From an uncultured Alphaproteobacteria bacterium (GTDB lineage Bacteria; Pseudomonadota; Alphaproteobacteria; RF32; CAG-239), in contig CAJTJB010000007.1 in the NCBI GenBank assembly GCA_910576955.1, forward strand, positions 1 to 64,000: 64,000 nt of DNA, given 5' to 3'. The notes beneath the pieces are model-generated. The model was not told the origin of the DNA. It ran no database searches and saw only the letters and a program-made list of their open reading frames with translations. The stretch's first letter is position 1. Every line of letters starts with the position of its first letter. Shown here piece after piece: positions 26,633-37,900 of the stretch. A program made the translations under genes and the position numbers.

Positions 26633-26684
26633 AACCAAGTGTGTAAAATTTTTAAAATTAACAGTTTTGTAAGAATTTTTGCCG

Positions 26685-26690
26685 TATAAT
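26685..26690 (+). promoter_or_regulatory. possible -10 box before virB3
   Basis: A perfect TATAAT lies 35 bases before the virB3-like ATG. No -35 at proper spacing is seen (CAGTTT at 17 bases), so an internal promoter is only possible. Confidence 0.3.
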
Positions 26691-26724
26691 TCAGGGTAAT
26701 AAGTCAACAACGGGATGCAGCACG

Positions 26725-27015
26725 ATGAGAGATATAATTCTAAAAGCGGTAGCTAATCCACCCAAGCTCTTTTGGGGGCCTGTCTTGCCCACGGCAATCA
26801 ATGCGGGATTACAGATTCCTTTTATGTTTATGAGTGTCGGTATCTGGCAATTAAATCCGCTGATTTTTATTATAACCATCGTGTTAGGACACCTTGTTGT
26901 TGTTGCATTGGGCGCTAAAGACCCCCATCTGTCGGGAATGATACAGGCCTTTGGCAGCACTAATATCGTAACGACAAATTTATACAAGGTGAAAGGACGC
27001 AAATTTGAACCTTAA
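26725..27015 (+). CDS. virB3: VirB3/TrbD-like inner-membrane protein
   Basis: The 96-residue protein has the VirB3 plan: a short N-terminal segment, a hydrophobic hairpin at about residues 22-65 (TAINAGLQIPFMFMSVGIW and LIFIITIVLGHLVVVALGA) and a C-terminal DPH motif in AKDPHLSGMI, which matches the VirB3 signature. It lies directly before virB4 and overlaps it by 11 bases, the usual VirB3-VirB4 arrangement. VirB3 is thought to support VirB4 in pilin handling at the inner membrane. Confidence 0.82.
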   Translation: MRDIILKAVANPPKLFWGPVLPTAINAGLQIPFMFMSVGIWQLNPLIFIITIVLGHLVVVALGAKDPHLSGMIQAFGSTNIVTTNLYKVKGRKFEP

Positions 27016-29464
27016 TACAGATTTTCAGTTTGATACGCTGTTTGTGGCAGGATTGGAAAGTTTCGATGCTTTGGTTGCAGCATTAGGAATTATAACCGCT
27101 GCCGCCATTATTGTATCGTTAGTTTCCAAAATAGGAACATGGATTTTGCCGCAGCCGAGTGAAACCCGCGTAGCTGATTTTCTGCCGTTTGACAGTTTGC
27201 TTTCCGATGGTTCAACGCTGCGATGCAACAATGGTTCGTATGTTCGCGTTTTTAAAATACAAGGCGTAGATTTAACATCTGCCCGTGAAGAAACGGTAAT
27301 GTCGATGTTTGAAGCCCGCAAATCTTGGCTGGATAATATGGCAGACTTGCAAATAACCTGCCGCGTGATTACGATTCGCGAACGTGTGCCGATGGAAAAA
27401 AACAAAGCTGATTTTGGTAATAAATGGCTTAAAATCGTAGATGACGTATGGCGTGAAAATTTAAGCAGGGTATATAAAAACGACCACTATATTGTCTTAT
27501 CCATTGAAGATAAGAAAGATGCGGTAAAAGATTTAAATTTTGCCTCCCAATCTGTAATGGCAAATCTTAATGATTACGGTGTCAAAGTAATGTATGAAGA
27601 TGATGAAAGCCTTGCGGAAATGAGCCCGATTTATCCTTTTGTGCGCATCTTAAACCCCATCAGCAAGCCACAGCCGAAAGCGCGCGGAGCCCAAGGGTTT
27701 CAATTAAAAGAATTAATGAGTGCGGACGGCATCCATTTCACCGGAGAAGAAGGGGTAATAAAGTTTTTTTCGGGCGGGCGCGAGAAATATGCGCTCACAA
27801 TGGGCATAAGGCAATCCGGCGATTATATGGATGAAAATATGATGTCTGCGCTTTTGGCAATAGATTGCGAGCTGACCGTACTGCACCACATTCACCCGCT
27901 GTTTAAGCCCAAAGCGCGTGCAATTCTCGTTCAACAACAAAAAATGTCTGAAGTAACAAGTTTTTCGGGCGATGTTGTTGCTCAATACAGCGAAGCTTTG
28001 GCAGCCATCGAAGACAGTGATGCGGATCACCAGTCGCTGGTTGAATATTCTATGAGTTTTATCATAAAAGGCAATACGATGCAGGAGATACAGTTTGGAG
28101 AAAGCGAAATCCAACGTATTTGCCGTTTGTACAGCGTAACTCCGGTTCGTGAAAACTGGATTGCGCAAGCAACATTTTTTAATCAGTTTCCGGGCTACGA
28201 TATGTGCGGCAGAACATATTTTTATTTGTCACGCGTCGTATCGCTCGCTGTATCGTTTGAACAATTGTCTACCGGTTTGCCGCGCAGTGACTGGGGCGAG
28301 GGGGCTATAAGCGTTTTCCGTACAATGAGCGGATCGCCGTATCGTTTTCAATTCCATATTTCAGCAGCAGAATCTGCGGTGGCGCACTGCTGCATTGTCG
28401 GACCAACCGGACAAGGTAAAACGACACTGTTAACATTTTTAGCCGGACAAGCCATGCGCCATGGCGATTTAAAAGTATATTTCTTTGACCGTCACCGCGG
28501 TGCGGAAATCTTTACCCACACGGTAAAAGGAGCGTATGTCGGTTTTAGCGGAGAACGTAAAAACGTTTCTTTAAACCCGTTTGATACAAAAGATACGATG
28601 AGTAATCGGGCGTTTTTAAGAAACTGGCTGAAAGCCATAACTATGTCGACAGATGCGTTGTCCGAGCGCGAGGCGGCTCGTGCGGTAACAACTGCGTTTG
28701 ATTACCTGCGTCCGGAAGAGCGGGTGCTCAATAACCTGTATAAAAGCTGTTTTTCGCCGACCGGAAATATGCGCAGAGAGCTATATCGTTGGATAAATCC
28801 GGATCAATACGGCAATATTTTTAATGCCGAGCACGATAGTTTGGACTTAAGCTCAAATAGATTCGTAGCCTTTGATTTTACCGAAATTTTTGATGATGAA
28901 ACATTAGCGGCGGCCTCAATTAGCTATATTATGCACCGTATCCAGTCACAAAGCACGGAAACCGGCACGCCAGCGTTGGTAATGATTGATGAAACGGCGC
29001 CGATGTTAAAACACGAAATGTTCCGCGACGCATTCATTAAGGGGCTTCAAGAGGGGCGTAAAAAACGCCAAGCCTACCTTTGTGCTTTCCAACAGCCGAA
29101 TATTGTGGATGATTTGGGCGTAGGCGACGCCGTGCGCGGACAATGTAAAACCATGATATTCTTCCGCAACACGCAGGCAACGCCGGAATCATATGCAAAA
29201 TGGAATCTGACAGACAGCGAATATGACTTTGTTTGCGGGCGTTCATACCGTGACTGCCCTTATGCTATATTGTTGAAACGTCCGGATGCCGGAGAAAACG
29301 GCGAAGGCGAGTCAGTTATATTGGATGTTAATTTGGGCGGTATAGGACCATATCTGAAATTATATAATTCCGGCATTAAAAATGTATTGTTGGTTGAAAG
29401 CTTGGTTAAAGAGTATGGCGAAGACGGCTTTGTAACCAAGTATTTAGACGGCGTGGGAGGATAA
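27005..29464 (+). CDS. virB4: VirB4-type T4SS ATPase
   Basis: VirB4 is the conserved ATPase that powers pilus biogenesis and substrate transfer. The 819-residue protein has a hydrophobic segment near residues 22-45, an N-terminal VirB4/CagE domain (LLSDGSTLRCNNGSYVRVF onwards), Walker A GPTGQGKTTLL near 465, a DRHRGAEIF block and Walker B ALVMIDE near 657, and the FQQPNIVDDLG motif afterwards. The start is a TTG with AAAGGA seven bases upstream, inside the end of virB3. Length and domain order are those of TrbE/VirB4 proteins. Confidence 0.93.
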   Translation: MNLNTDFQFDTLFVAGLESFDALVAALGIITAAAIIVSLVSKIGTWILPQPSETRVADFLPFDSLLSDGSTLRCNNGSYVRVFKIQGVDLTSAREETVMSMFEARKSWLDNMADLQITCRVITIRERVPMEKNKADFGNKWLKIVDDVWRENLSRVYKNDHYIVLSIEDKKDAVKDLNFASQSVMANLNDYGVKVMYEDDESLAEMSPIYPFVRILNPISKPQPKARGAQGFQLKELMSADGIHFTGEEGVIKFFSGGREKYALTMGIRQSGDYMDENMMSALLAIDCELTVLHHIHPLFKPKARAILVQQQKMSEVTSFSGDVVAQYSEALAAIEDSDADHQSLVEYSMSFIIKGNTMQEIQFGESEIQRICRLYSVTPVRENWIAQATFFNQFPGYDMCGRTYFYLSRVVSLAVSFEQLSTGLPRSDWGEGAISVFRTMSGSPYRFQFHISAAESAVAHCCIVGPTGQGKTTLLTFLAGQAMRHGDLKVYFFDRHRGAEIFTHTVKGAYVGFSGERKNVSLNPFDTKDTMSNRAFLRNWLKAITMSTDALSEREAARAVTTAFDYLRPEERVLNNLYKSCFSPTGNMRRELYRWINPDQYGNIFNAEHDSLDLSSNRFVAFDFTEIFDDETLAAASISYIMHRIQSQSTETGTPALVMIDETAPMLKHEMFRDAFIKGLQEGRKKRQAYLCAFQQPNIVDDLGVGDAVRGQCKTMIFFRNTQATPESYAKWNLTDSEYDFVCGRSYRDCPYAILLKRPDAGENGEGESVILDVNLGGIGPYLKLYNSGIKNVLLVESLVKEYGEDGFVTKYLDGVGG

Positions 29465-29469
29465 TTCCA

Positions 29470-29498
29470 TTGACAAACATCGGAAATTATGATATACT
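29470..29498 (+). promoter_or_regulatory. strong sigma70-type promoter
   Basis: A perfect TTGACA and TATACT are separated by exactly 17 bases, right after the virB4 stop. The -10 starts 45 bases before the ATG at 29538. It should drive the cluster of secreted VirB5-like genes separately from the pilin/VirB4 part. Confidence 0.8.
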
Positions 29499-29537
29499 AA
29501 ACCGCAGAAATTATTATTTTATACGGGAGGAATGAAA

Positions 29538-30581
29538 ATGAAGATGAGTAAGAATGGCATTGCTGTTCTTTGTTTAGGCGCGTTGCTTTTTGCTAATGCG
29601 GCATATGCGCAATGGCCCGTATTTGATTTCACGGAAATTGTTCCCATCGGAAAAGATGTCAAAACAGGTGTTGATACGGTTTCAGACCTGAAAGAACAGA
29701 TGGCAGAGATGGATAAGACCCTGAACGCAATTGGCAAAGAGGTTAATACGGTTGCAGTTTTCAGTCAGGATATATCTGCAGAAAAAGAGGGGGGCGCTCA
29801 AGAAGCAGCGGATAATGCCGTAAGTAATTCTTCCGCCAGCTCGAGCGCGTCCGGTCAGGCTGTAAATAATGCCTCAAACGCAACCGCAAACACGGTCAAT
29901 AACCAAAATAATATTGTAAAAGACTATGTGAGCCAAACCCAACAGGTAGCGGGAATATCAAACAACGCGATAAAAGCGCCGAAAAACAATTTATTCAGCG
30001 GGTATGAGGAAGAGGAGGAAGAAGAGGAAATACCAGCAGGCGATGAAACCGAAGAAATAAATCAGCTGCGCAATGAAACGCTGGCCGAGCAAAAACAGCT
30101 TGCAATAGAATTAAATGATATCCTCGAAACGCAATTGACAGAGCTCAACAAAATCGTGGCGGGCAATATTGCCGCTTTTGAAGAACTGGACAATACCTTG
30201 CAAAAAACATCAGACTTAAGCCAAGCCGATAAAGAAAGGCTGCATCTCCGCATTAATGAAATTGCCGAAAAACAACGGGAAGCAAGCGACTGGGCAATGC
30301 GGATAGTTGAGAGCGCCAAAGAAAACTATAACCGCGAATATAATAATGTAATAAAAGACGGCATAAATAACTATACCAAAGTGGTTATTGCATATATGAA
30401 AGGCGACGCCAGCCAAAAAGACGTTATCGATTCGGGCAATAAATTAAAAGAAGCAACGGCAGCAATAAACGTTACGCCGGATTCTTCCGTATTGGCAGAG
30501 CTGAAAAAAACATCCGAAGGCATTAACAAAGAGGTCGAAAATTTAGCAAAGGACATAAAAGGCATTTTGCAAAAAGATTAA
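29538..30581 (+). CDS. secreted coiled-coil protein, VirB5/TrbJ-like, 1 of 5
   Basis: This 347-residue exported protein has a signal peptide (cleavage near AYAQWP, residue 23) and a mature N-terminus QWPVFDFTEI, the kind of start seen in VirB5/TrbJ proteins. It then has a Ser/Asn/Ala-rich linker (about 85-135), an acidic run of Glu (around 158-166) and a long helical second half. The next gene has the same mature start (VWPVIDVAQV), and both share an LKEQ/NELN-rich heptad region, so they look like paralogues. GGAGG seven bases before the second ATG decides the start. VirB5 proteins are minor pilus tip components; this assignment is an inference. Confidence 0.55.
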   Translation: MKMSKNGIAVLCLGALLFANAAYAQWPVFDFTEIVPIGKDVKTGVDTVSDLKEQMAEMDKTLNAIGKEVNTVAVFSQDISAEKEGGAQEAADNAVSNSSASSSASGQAVNNASNATANTVNNQNNIVKDYVSQTQQVAGISNNAIKAPKNNLFSGYEEEEEEEEIPAGDETEEINQLRNETLAEQKQLAIELNDILETQLTELNKIVAGNIAAFEELDNTLQKTSDLSQADKERLHLRINEIAEKQREASDWAMRIVESAKENYNREYNNVIKDGINNYTKVVIAYMKGDASQKDVIDSGNKLKEATAAINVTPDSSVLAELKKTSEGINKEVENLAKDIKGILQKD

Positions 30582-30634
30582 GGAAACAGCAATATATTTA
30601 AGGTATAAAATAAGAAATTATTGGGAGAACTGAA

Positions 30635-32917
30635 ATGAAAATAAGGACTATAGCAAAAAAGAGTGTGGTTGCCATTATGATATGCGGCGGCATTGCGGCT
30701 GTGCGCCCTGCTATAGCCTTTGTCTGGCCGGTAATAGACGTGGCGCAGGTCGGGTCGTTTGTGTCGGACGTCAGTAACGGTATGAGCCAGGTTTCCAACA
30801 CCAAAAGCCAGATAGACAATGCAACAGAAACAAAAAATGCCGTTGGCGGACAAGTTGAAAGCATAACAAAATATGCGGCGGATTTAAGAGAGCAGACCAC
30901 AAAAGTCGGCGATATCAATCCCACAGAAATCAGCATTAGCGAAGATGTTGAAAATTCCCTCACTAATTCCGGCGCAGCTGCCGATACAGCCAATAAAAAC
31001 AATAAAGAAACAGCAAATTCTGCAGTTGAAAATGTTAATTTGCAACTTAAGGAAGACGCAGAAAGGGAAGAAACCCTCTCAACGCTAAAAGATGCAAAAG
31101 ATGAAATTTATGCTGAAAATCGGGAGCTGAATGAAACATATAAAAACACCGCCAATGACATAAACAGGCTGACAAACGAAGTTATCGAGCAGCTAAAAAC
31201 GATTGTTCCGGCATTAGAAAAGTCAGAAGAGCTGACTGCGGAAGAAAAAAATAAATATAAGCAAGAAACCGAAAGCCTGATAGCCTCGGTTGAAAAGCTT
31301 AAAAGCGATGCCGCAGAAACATTTAATAAGGCGCAAGAGCAGCTGAATTCTGAATATAGCGCAAAAGTAGAGTCTGGTTTTGCGGACTATGCCCAATCTG
31401 TAAATGATTATTATGACGGCAAAATCACCCGTGAAGAAATGGATACCGCGGGCGAAAAGCTGCGGGAGGATATGTCTTCCCTGCAAACGGGAATAGCCGA
31501 TTCTGACAGCAAACAACTGATAAAGCAGGCGCAAGAGTTTATGGCATCGGCTCAAAAGCTTCAGGAAGATATTTTAAACAGCCAAAGCAACAGCCGCGAA
31601 TATTCAGACGAAGAAGAGAGTGAAAAATTAAGTTTTAATACTCAAACGGATGTGAAATATGAGTTTCGCCACAGTTCCGCCCGTTATGCGGCATATGCCA
31701 AAGAGATATATTTTAACAAAAATATAAAACCCAAGTTAAAAGAGAAATATCAAATATTCGGATTGTCAAACGAACTCCTTTGCCACACGATGAAAAAAGA
31801 CCATCTCAAAAAGCTGGAAGACCACACGGAACAGTTTCGCGAGTGCGTCACGCTTGCCAAAGCGGAAAAAGAATATGTCTGCACACTGCAAGGAATTCCC
31901 CTCACAGACAAAAAATGCGACCCGTATGAACTTGAGCCCAAAAATGAATTTTCAGGGCGTGAAAAATTATATAAGCCGTATCGTCGGGATGGCGTATATG
32001 ACCATATTATTGAAGACTATTCAATTGCGAACATTATAAATAATAACCGTTTGCAACAGTTTACAACAACGTGGTTTGAAGATACTTATGAGAAACTGCT
32101 CAAAGAAATATCTGAAAACCAAGGCAATGCAACGGTAGATAATGCCAGAGGCTCCCAAGTCTATATGCAAATGATAGAGCTCGAAGCACCCAAACTGTGG
32201 AGCTGGATACGCGTAACCGACACTTTGCAACGCTCCAAAGAGGCTGTGCAACAATTTCAAATCGGCAATACGCTATATCTGGACGCAAGATGGGCAGATT
32301 TTGCTGCGGCACAAAAAAATAAGCCCGGCGTGCAGAAAAACATAAATACCGAAGATGGCCCTGTTGATCGGCAGATTTTTTCCCATGTCTTTTTGCATAA
32401 TTGCGGATTAGATGCTGAAAAGATTTCGGTTGAAGAAAAAGATAAGCATGATACAAATGCCATCAGCGCGGTGGAAAAAAACATTGCAAAATGTTTATAC
32501 CGTCATGCTGCAGGCGCAAGCGGCAGGCGTAAAGAAGACGGAACAACCTATTGCGGCACAGATCTCACACTTGAGCAATGCCGGACTTTGTGGCAGCAGA
32601 AAGAGATTGCCGCCATTAACGATTCGTCATTTCAAACATTAACGATGTCCACAATCAATAACTATAAATCGAGCAGAGATTACATTAAGCCCAAGGAATT
32701 AGAAAAAAACGAGATAAACATAGCAAGTTTGCAGCAAGATATGAAAGAAAACAAAATGGCTCGCGATGATTATAATTCGGGCGCGCAGATTAACTACTAT
32801 TCAACAATGCAGATATTGAACATCGTAGACGCAGATGCGCAAAATCTGCAAACGGAAATAATGAAATACTTAACCGAACTTGATTACAATTTCTTTGATG
32901 ACAGCTATAAGGAGTAA
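30635..32917 (+). CDS. large secreted coiled-coil protein, VirB5/TrbJ-like, 2 of 5
   Basis: The 760-residue protein has a signal peptide (cleavage near AIAFVW) and the mature start VWPVIDVAQVGSF. Residues 60-330 are long charged heptads, strongly coiled-coil. The C-terminal part (from about 345) has spaced Cys (LLCHTMKK, FRECVTLAK, YVCTLQG, KKCDPY, HNCGLD, KCLYRH, TYCGTD, EQCRTL), suggesting a disulfide-stabilised domain. It follows the previous paralogue by 53 bases with GGGAGA before its ATG. No known domain beyond the family resemblance can be named. Confidence 0.55.
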   Translation: MKIRTIAKKSVVAIMICGGIAAVRPAIAFVWPVIDVAQVGSFVSDVSNGMSQVSNTKSQIDNATETKNAVGGQVESITKYAADLREQTTKVGDINPTEISISEDVENSLTNSGAAADTANKNNKETANSAVENVNLQLKEDAEREETLSTLKDAKDEIYAENRELNETYKNTANDINRLTNEVIEQLKTIVPALEKSEELTAEEKNKYKQETESLIASVEKLKSDAAETFNKAQEQLNSEYSAKVESGFADYAQSVNDYYDGKITREEMDTAGEKLREDMSSLQTGIADSDSKQLIKQAQEFMASAQKLQEDILNSQSNSREYSDEEESEKLSFNTQTDVKYEFRHSSARYAAYAKEIYFNKNIKPKLKEKYQIFGLSNELLCHTMKKDHLKKLEDHTEQFRECVTLAKAEKEYVCTLQGIPLTDKKCDPYELEPKNEFSGREKLYKPYRRDGVYDHIIEDYSIANIINNNRLQQFTTTWFEDTYEKLLKEISENQGNATVDNARGSQVYMQMIELEAPKLWSWIRVTDTLQRSKEAVQQFQIGNTLYLDARWADFAAAQKNKPGVQKNINTEDGPVDRQIFSHVFLHNCGLDAEKISVEEKDKHDTNAISAVEKNIAKCLYRHAAGASGRRKEDGTTYCGTDLTLEQCRTLWQQKEIAAINDSSFQTLTMSTINNYKSSRDYIKPKELEKNEINIASLQQDMKENKMARDDYNSGAQINYYSTMQILNIVDADAQNLQTEIMKYLTELDYNFFDDSYKE

Positions 32918-32922
32918 GACCA

Positions 32923-33597
32923 ATGAAAAAACGGATTTATATAATAATGCTGTTGTCGTTGTTCGCATTTGCAGGCAATGCATATGCCGTAATGGATGCG
33001 ATGGGCATTTTGCAATCAACGCTAAAATATTATCAGGATTACCAAAATTTTAAAGAGCAAGCGGCAAAAAAGATAACAGATACGACCAAAACATTGCGGC
33101 AAGGGTTTCAAATAGACGCAAACTGTTTTGCAAACCCGAAAGACTGCTATACAAATATATCACAAATAAAACATGCTAATGAAAAAGCCATTGAGGGTAT
33201 AAGAAGTTTTGTTCCTGATAAGGATTTGATGAAAGAAAAACCGCAAGATTTGGTTGAGGCAATCGTTTCCGGCGGAACATTCAAAAAAGGGCAGGGCAAA
33301 GATATAGACCGCCGTGCCGAATTTGCGGCTAAAAATAATGCCGTCGTAACCGATATTCTGGCAACACTGTTTGCAAAAGGGATAGTGACGCGCCAAAGCA
33401 TTTTGTATGAAAATCAAGAACAGTATAATCGTGAGTTTAAAGAAAATAATATGGATGAAATATTATTTGCGCAAAATACGCTGACGTTAACAAGCAGCAA
33501 ACGGATAGCTCAGATTTTGGAACTGCGGACATTTATGCATAATGCCCAAGCGATTAAAGAATTAACACAATATAATCGGGAAGCCGAAGAAAAATAG
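32923..33597 (+). CDS. secreted helical protein, 3 of 5
   Basis: This 224-residue exported protein has a signal (cleavage near AYAVMD, residue 22) followed by an almost entirely helical body. The mature start MDAMGILQSTLKYYQDYQNF resembles TrbJ/VirB5 helices. It has two Cys close together (ANCFANPKDCY). It is the shortest of the group and lies five bases after its upstream neighbour with AAGGAG as ribosome binding site, so it is probably translated in the same operon. Confidence 0.5.
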   Translation: MKKRIYIIMLLSLFAFAGNAYAVMDAMGILQSTLKYYQDYQNFKEQAAKKITDTTKTLRQGFQIDANCFANPKDCYTNISQIKHANEKAIEGIRSFVPDKDLMKEKPQDLVEAIVSGGTFKKGQGKDIDRRAEFAAKNNAVVTDILATLFAKGIVTRQSILYENQEQYNREFKENNMDEILFAQNTLTLTSSKRIAQILELRTFMHNAQAIKELTQYNREAEEK

Positions 33598-33612
33598 GGG
33601 CGGGGGAATGCA

Positions 33613-34959
33613 ATGAAAAAAATAATATGTTCGATAATATTGGCAGTTTTATTAAATTTCGGCGCCGGACGGACAATGGCCGCCGGACCGGTTGTTGATG
33701 TCGCGGCAATAGCACAAAGCATTGGCGGCAATACGCAAGTCATCGCAGATATCGCCCAACAAGCAATACAGCACGCAAGTATGATAAAACAAGCAGCAAC
33801 GCAAGGGTTAAGTCTGAATTTTTGGAAGTCGTTGATAGAAACCGCATTTTGGGGTTATGGCGCGTTTGAAACAATGAAGCCTATGGTTCAGAGCACCAAG
33901 CAGAAAAACATTGGCTTATTGGAGCAAGAGCGGGAGTTATATGGAGAAGCATCAAAAGTTGAACGAGAAAAGAAAGTTGAAATAGCAAGAGAAGATTATC
34001 AAAAAGACCAAAAAGCTTTAGCGGAAAAGGAAAATGAAGTCCACAACAAAAGGCTGGAGCGGGATAGTGCTGCCGAGAAATATCAGCAGCTGCGCGGCAC
34101 CGGAACAGTAGAAGAATACAGGGCGTTGAGCGATTTTCATAAGGCAAAAAACGAATATGACAAAGCGGTTGCCGATGTTGAGGAGCTGAAAAGAGCTGTC
34201 AAGCGCAAAGGAGACATTTTAGCGGTGCTGGAAGCCGAAGCAAAAAAAGCCGGAACGAGGGAAGATGCAAAGTATGCAGATATGGATGACCGCGTTAAAA
34301 TTATTGCCGAGGAAAAAGAAGAAGACGCTGGCATAATAGTTAAAGCCGATATTTCCGGCGGTGAAAACAAGGAATGGGGGAAAATCGACGATATGGAAAA
34401 ATATAACATATCAGAGGAGGATTATCAAAAGTTCATCAGGGCATATTTTTATGAGCAGGATGATAATGCTTTCACAAATCTGCAAGATGGCAAAGCCCTC
34501 CGTCTGGAGCGGCAGAAACACGAAGCGCTGGGGGATAAGATTGAGCGCCAACGTAAATATCTGGTAATCAACACCATGGCGCATTTGCTCCAAGTTTCTG
34601 CAACAATCCGCCGCGAATTGCCCATACGCGAAAGCAAGATAAGATATTGGTTTGAACAAACCAAAAATAAAGAAGACGAGATTACCGCCGTCAGCACATA
34701 TGCAAATACGCGCATAGAAAGCGCCCGCGCACTGGTGCTCTATGCCCGCCTGCAGGCAGCAAAACTGCAATATCTTGCCGCAAAAGAGATAAAATCGACA
34801 TCACCCAAAAAACAAGGCAAGATAGAAGATAACCAATTGGGCAAGTTTGATCTGGAAAAATACATTTTAACCCAAGAATATGTAGAAAAGTTAGTCAAAG
34901 ACAGTAACAAAGATGGTGTTATCAATAGAATGATAAACGCTGAAAACGGGGAGGAATAA
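33613..34959 (+). CDS. secreted coiled-coil protein, VirB5/TrbJ-like, 4 of 5
   Basis: The 448-residue protein has a signal peptide (cleavage near MAAGPVV) and the mature start GPVVDVAAIAQSIGGN, close in style to VirB5. A hydrophobic stretch (LSLNFWKSLIETAFWGYGAF) follows at about 60-80, then a Lys/Glu-rich coiled coil to about residue 220, and a helical C-terminal half rich in Arg/Glu. It sits between two paralogue-like genes, 15 bases after the previous and four before the next. No Cys cluster is seen. Confidence 0.5.
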   Translation: MKKIICSIILAVLLNFGAGRTMAAGPVVDVAAIAQSIGGNTQVIADIAQQAIQHASMIKQAATQGLSLNFWKSLIETAFWGYGAFETMKPMVQSTKQKNIGLLEQERELYGEASKVEREKKVEIAREDYQKDQKALAEKENEVHNKRLERDSAAEKYQQLRGTGTVEEYRALSDFHKAKNEYDKAVADVEELKRAVKRKGDILAVLEAEAKKAGTREDAKYADMDDRVKIIAEEKEEDAGIIVKADISGGENKEWGKIDDMEKYNISEEDYQKFIRAYFYEQDDNAFTNLQDGKALRLERQKHEALGDKIERQRKYLVINTMAHLLQVSATIRRELPIRESKIRYWFEQTKNKEDEITAVSTYANTRIESARALVLYARLQAAKLQYLAAKEIKSTSPKKQGKIEDNQLGKFDLEKYILTQEYVEKLVKDSNKDGVINRMINAENGEE

Positions 34960-34963
34960 GACC

Positions 34964-37900
34964 ATGGCAAAATTATCGAAAATAGCGAAAAGTCTGATAC
35001 TCGGTACAATAATATTAAGCGCATGCTGCCAAAAGGCAGAAGCATTTTTCTGGCCGCCTCTCCCCGGAGAGCCTGTTTTTGATGCCGGCAATAACGTCAG
35101 CAAAATCGGGGGACAAGCCCTAAAATATACGCATATGTTGAAATCCGTTTTAAGTTCTGGCAATGCGGAAGATTTATTAGGGCTTAAAGGCGGAATTCTT
35201 GATGGACCTTGGAAGAGCTCCCCGAAAAAGATGGATGAACCTGGAAAATTAAAAACGCCCGGAAAAGGCGCAGTTGCCGGAAGCTCATTTTTAGGAATAG
35301 ACGAAGAGAGCGTAGATGAAAAACAGTTTTTTAACGCATACCATACCTTGTTTTTTACACATGATTTCGATGCACAAGGAATAGAGGGCGCAAGTGAGGC
35401 GCTATTGGAAACCGCATATAAAAACAAAGCGGAAGAATATCGTCAGGATGTCGCCATAGATACATACGTTACTGCCAAACTGGCCGAAGACTATCTCACA
35501 ACGGTTGATGAAATGTTGAACAGGCTTGAGAAGTGCCAACGCCAACATGAATACAGCCCAGACAAATGCAAGTTTTTCGGCTTAACAATGGAGAAAAGCT
35601 CCGAGACTGCGAAAGACTCTGCCGCCTCTGATAGTGATGAGAACAATAAAGCCCAGCTTGCCGCTACGCGAAATGCGTATATTGTGAGTGTGGTATATGA
35701 TCGCCTGCTTCGGGCTATTGAAGATTTGGCGGCAATGGAAGCAATTTTCCAATCCGCACAGCAAATGGGAATAGCCAAACCGATTAGCGCTAACGAGAAA
35801 CAAAGCAGCGCCGATGAATATATAAACACGAACTACCGTTTTGCTTATGCCGATTCGCAAAAGTATATTTCAGCCAAAGGGACCCCGATTATCAAATTTA
35901 AAAACCGAATTTCCGAGTGTGACGGGAAAAGCGCATCAGAAAGGTGTCCGCAAATCAATACACAAAAGACGGAAGTACAAAATATTGACAGTATGGATGA
36001 TTTAAAATATTTGCAGCCGATAGAAGATAAAATCAATAAAGCGGTAATCGTGCATAATTTAAAAAGCACCTTGCCGCAGCTGAAAAGCCAATATCGCCAA
36101 TATTTGCTGCAAAAAGAAATACGCGAAAGAGCTCAAAGGTTAGTAGAAGCAAGCGAAAATTGCGTGGTCAATTTCTTGAAAAACTATACCGAAGAGGGGG
36201 GAGCGACAGATGTTGAGCAAGCTTGGTATGGCGGGCAAAATTTCGCACCAATGGATCCGAATCGTTTTGATTACGGCAAACGTAAAGGGATTTCTGCCGA
36301 GTTAATTAAAGACTATGACAGCAAATCAACCGATATCACCATTGGCAGTAACGGAGATTGCAAAGGGTTTTATGAAGCAAACTCTTGCCCTGCGGGATAT
36401 GAATGGAATAAAAACGAATGCTGTGAAACCGATAAAACCCTGTGTGCTTGCGAAGTGGCAATGATAACGCAGGAAATCAGCGATTCCCAAGAAGAAAATA
36501 CGAAAATAACAAAATTAGATATTTTGCGTGATGCGTCGACAGGTGATCCTGCAGATACGGATAACTTTATTGAAGGCAATAAAGCTGAAAAAATCGGGCA
36601 GGGCAACCGCGAAAGCACTGAGTTTACATGGTATTTAGGGCGCAAAGCTTTGTTTGACATAATGAAACGCCTTAATTTAAAATTCAAACCGTGGAACGAC
36701 CAAAAAATGTTGCAAGCCGAATATTTGCGCAATAAATATCGCAACATTGGTTTGATAATCTTGTCAACAGACCAAGCCGTCGCTTCCTTTAAAATTGCAA
36801 AAAAGAAAGCGGAAAGCTATGTAAACGCAGAAGCTGAACAAATACTTCGCAATGCCGTTAATTGCGAAAGCACACAACAAGCTATAAGTAAAGCAAATGC
36901 GAAATACTGTCCGGGATACAGCAAATGTACAGTCAAGGAAAATGACGGTATAATCACCATCAAACGCGAACGGAGAGAAATACGATACAAAAAAGATGGC
37001 ACCTCATATACCGTTACTATTCCTGTACCAGATAAGCAAGAGCCACAGTATGTTTCGTTGGGGAGTTCTTGCACATATACAAAAGGAGGTTTGCTAACAG
37101 GGTGTGTCACGCCTGGATGTATCGTTAATCAATACTTTTCAACAAGATGGCAGGATTCTGACGTTTTTTACGGACAAGCTAAAGGTGCAGGGCGCATCGT
37201 TGCTGTTGATAAATTAGCCGCAGTCATAACAGAGCGGACAGATCAAGAGCAGATTGTTACAAAACTTGTGGAAGAGCATAAAGACAAGATTAAAAACGCC
37301 AGAACCGCAGTCAAACTTGCAATTGAAAATTTGACCACCGTAAATCAGGAAATCGATAAAGCGACAATAAACAAAAATACAGCAACAACAGAGTTAAACA
37401 AGTCCACACAACGTCTTAATGAGATTAAGACAGAAATTGCCGCTCTGAAAAAACGCAAAGATAAGATAAAAGAGAACGAAATATACAGCAAAGAGGATAA
37501 ATGCACCTTAAATATTCGAATAGGCGAGCTGGTAAATGAATATGACTGCATCGACCCCAACGATTCTAAAAAGCCGCAGTATAATTGTGCAGATGAGGGG
37601 TGCAACAAACTCAAAATGTGTGCCAAAAAGGCAGATTGTTCCAAATATCTGACAATATGGAACGAAACAAATGGCGGAATGCTTGAAAAGGCAGTGAAAG
37701 AAGACGGCGACAAGCTGAAAGGCTTAACCCCGAATGAAATAGAAACTGAAAAGGCAAAGGATAAGCTGTATATTTCTGTGGCGGATGCAGAAGATAAACA
37801 AAAGTATTATAGCGAAGTCCTTACCGGTAAAAGAGCACTGTTAGGCGAACTAAAAAATAATATTGAAAAACTTAAATCGGCGCTGCAAGAGGCGACGGAA